Origin: DAOUAM01 sp034433305
Lineage (GTDB): Bacteria; Chloroflexota; Dehalococcoidia; Lucifugimonadales; DAOUAM01
DNA: 13,179 nucleotides
Reading direction: 5' to 3'
NCBI GenBank assembly: GCA_034433305.1
Contig: DAOUAM010000107.1
Span: forward strand, 1-13,179
The translations under genes were made by a program, and so were the position numbers. Shown one piece after another: positions 12,832 through 13,179 of this stretch (position 1 is the stretch's first letter; the number at the start of each line of letters is the position of its first letter). The notes beneath the pieces are model-generated. The model saw only the letters and a program-made list of their open reading frames with translations, did no database searches and was not told the DNA's origin.

Positions 12832-13179
12832 CTTCCCCTCGGCAGGCTCGGGGCAGGCCCTGGCCCGGCCCCCTTCCCGACTTTCCCCCAAGGGGGGCAG
12901 GGACATCCTCGCCCCCTTTGGGGGAGAGCCAGAGAGGGGGCTGACGTGTGGCCCCCTTCCTGGCCTTCCCCCAGAGGGGGCAGGGAGGGTCCTCGCCCCC
13001 TTTGGGGGAGAGCCAGAGAGGGGGCTGACGTCTGGCCCCCTTCCTGACCTTCCCCCAAGGGGGGCAGGGACATCCTCGCCCCCTTTGGGGGAGAGCCAGA
13101 GAGGGGGCTGACGTGTGGCCCCCTTCCTGGCCTTCCCCCAGAGGGGGCAGGGAGGGTCCTCGCCCCCTTTGGGGGAGAG
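12832..13179. repeat. Tandem array of ~84-bp dyad-rich units with a 167-bp higher-order period
   Basis: The block GCCCCCTTTGGGGGAGAG recurs at 12911, 12995, 13078 and 13162, so unit lengths are 84, 83 and 84 bp. Two unit types alternate. One links through CAGGGACATCCTC after CCCCCAAGGGGGG; the other links through CAGGGAGGGTCCTC after CCCCCAGAGGGGG. The true repeat is therefore a 167-bp dimer with near-identical copies. Each unit holds two small C5/G5 dyads. A less regular leader (12832-12870, with GGCAGGCTCGGGGCAGGCCC) matches the spacer of the inverted family members near 3.88 kb. The array continues off the right edge. Long ORFs through it in several frames are artefacts of the repeat. Confidence 0.85.

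Noticed and set aside
12591..13073. Long minus-strand reading frame through the repeat array giving LPPLGEGQEGG-type repeats
   Set aside because: The array is open in several frames on both strands and the peptide simply mirrors the DNA repeat; the frame also overlaps the supported 66-aa gene out of phase.
12911..13179. Possible CRISPR array at the right edge
   Set aside because: The periodic units are entirely repeat with no unique spacers, and no cas gene is seen; the 84-bp period alternates between two fixed unit types.

Overview
The window comes from a GC-rich bacterial chromosome. The gene content and the C/G-rich dyad repeats in the spacers would suit a Chloroflexota-like genome, but that placement is an impression; no rRNA or tRNA is present to anchor it. 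Housekeeping genes in the middle are flanked on both sides by lower-GC or mobile material.

Left edge (1-1690, minus strand): the start of an IS5-family transposase lies against the 3' end of an XhoI/PaeR7I-type restriction endonuclease gene. The endonuclease ORF runs into the IS end and loses its C-terminus. Its partner DNA methyltransferase, beta class with a TSPPYW motif, lies 14 bp upstream and looks intact. The likely outcome is a restriction-modification pair left with methylation only.

Centre (1796-8556): a terminator-like hairpin abuts the Shine-Dalgarno of typA/bipA, and a 54-bp hairpin repeat sits in frame inside the first codons of that gene. Next come two copies of a dyad-rich dispersed repeat, an unrecognised multi-pass membrane protein, and an SDR oxidoreductase translationally coupled (ATGA) to a GH15 glucoamylase/trehalase-type enzyme. 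A small membrane protein and a 69-aa hypothetical on the minus strand converge on the GH15 gene and overlap its end.

Accessory stretch (8800-10135): a 100-aa RelE/ParE-like small protein (plus strand) and a Panacea-domain (SocA/PanA-like) protein (minus strand) converge with 6 bp between stop codons. Both have a TGATATAAT extended -10. This is a candidate toxin-antitoxin pair in an unusual arrangement.

Right part (10136-13179, minus strand): a secreted modular protein with a poly-proline linker and a CTPGYWK domain lies downstream of a short phage morphogenesis run (66-aa small protein, gp6-like head-tail connector carrying an inserted domain, tail-terminator-like protein). The window ends in a tandem array of about 84-bp dyad units with a 167-bp higher-order period. 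The same repeat family occurs in inverse orientation upstream of the membrane protein near 3.9 kb. At both places the repeat points the same way relative to the gene that follows it.
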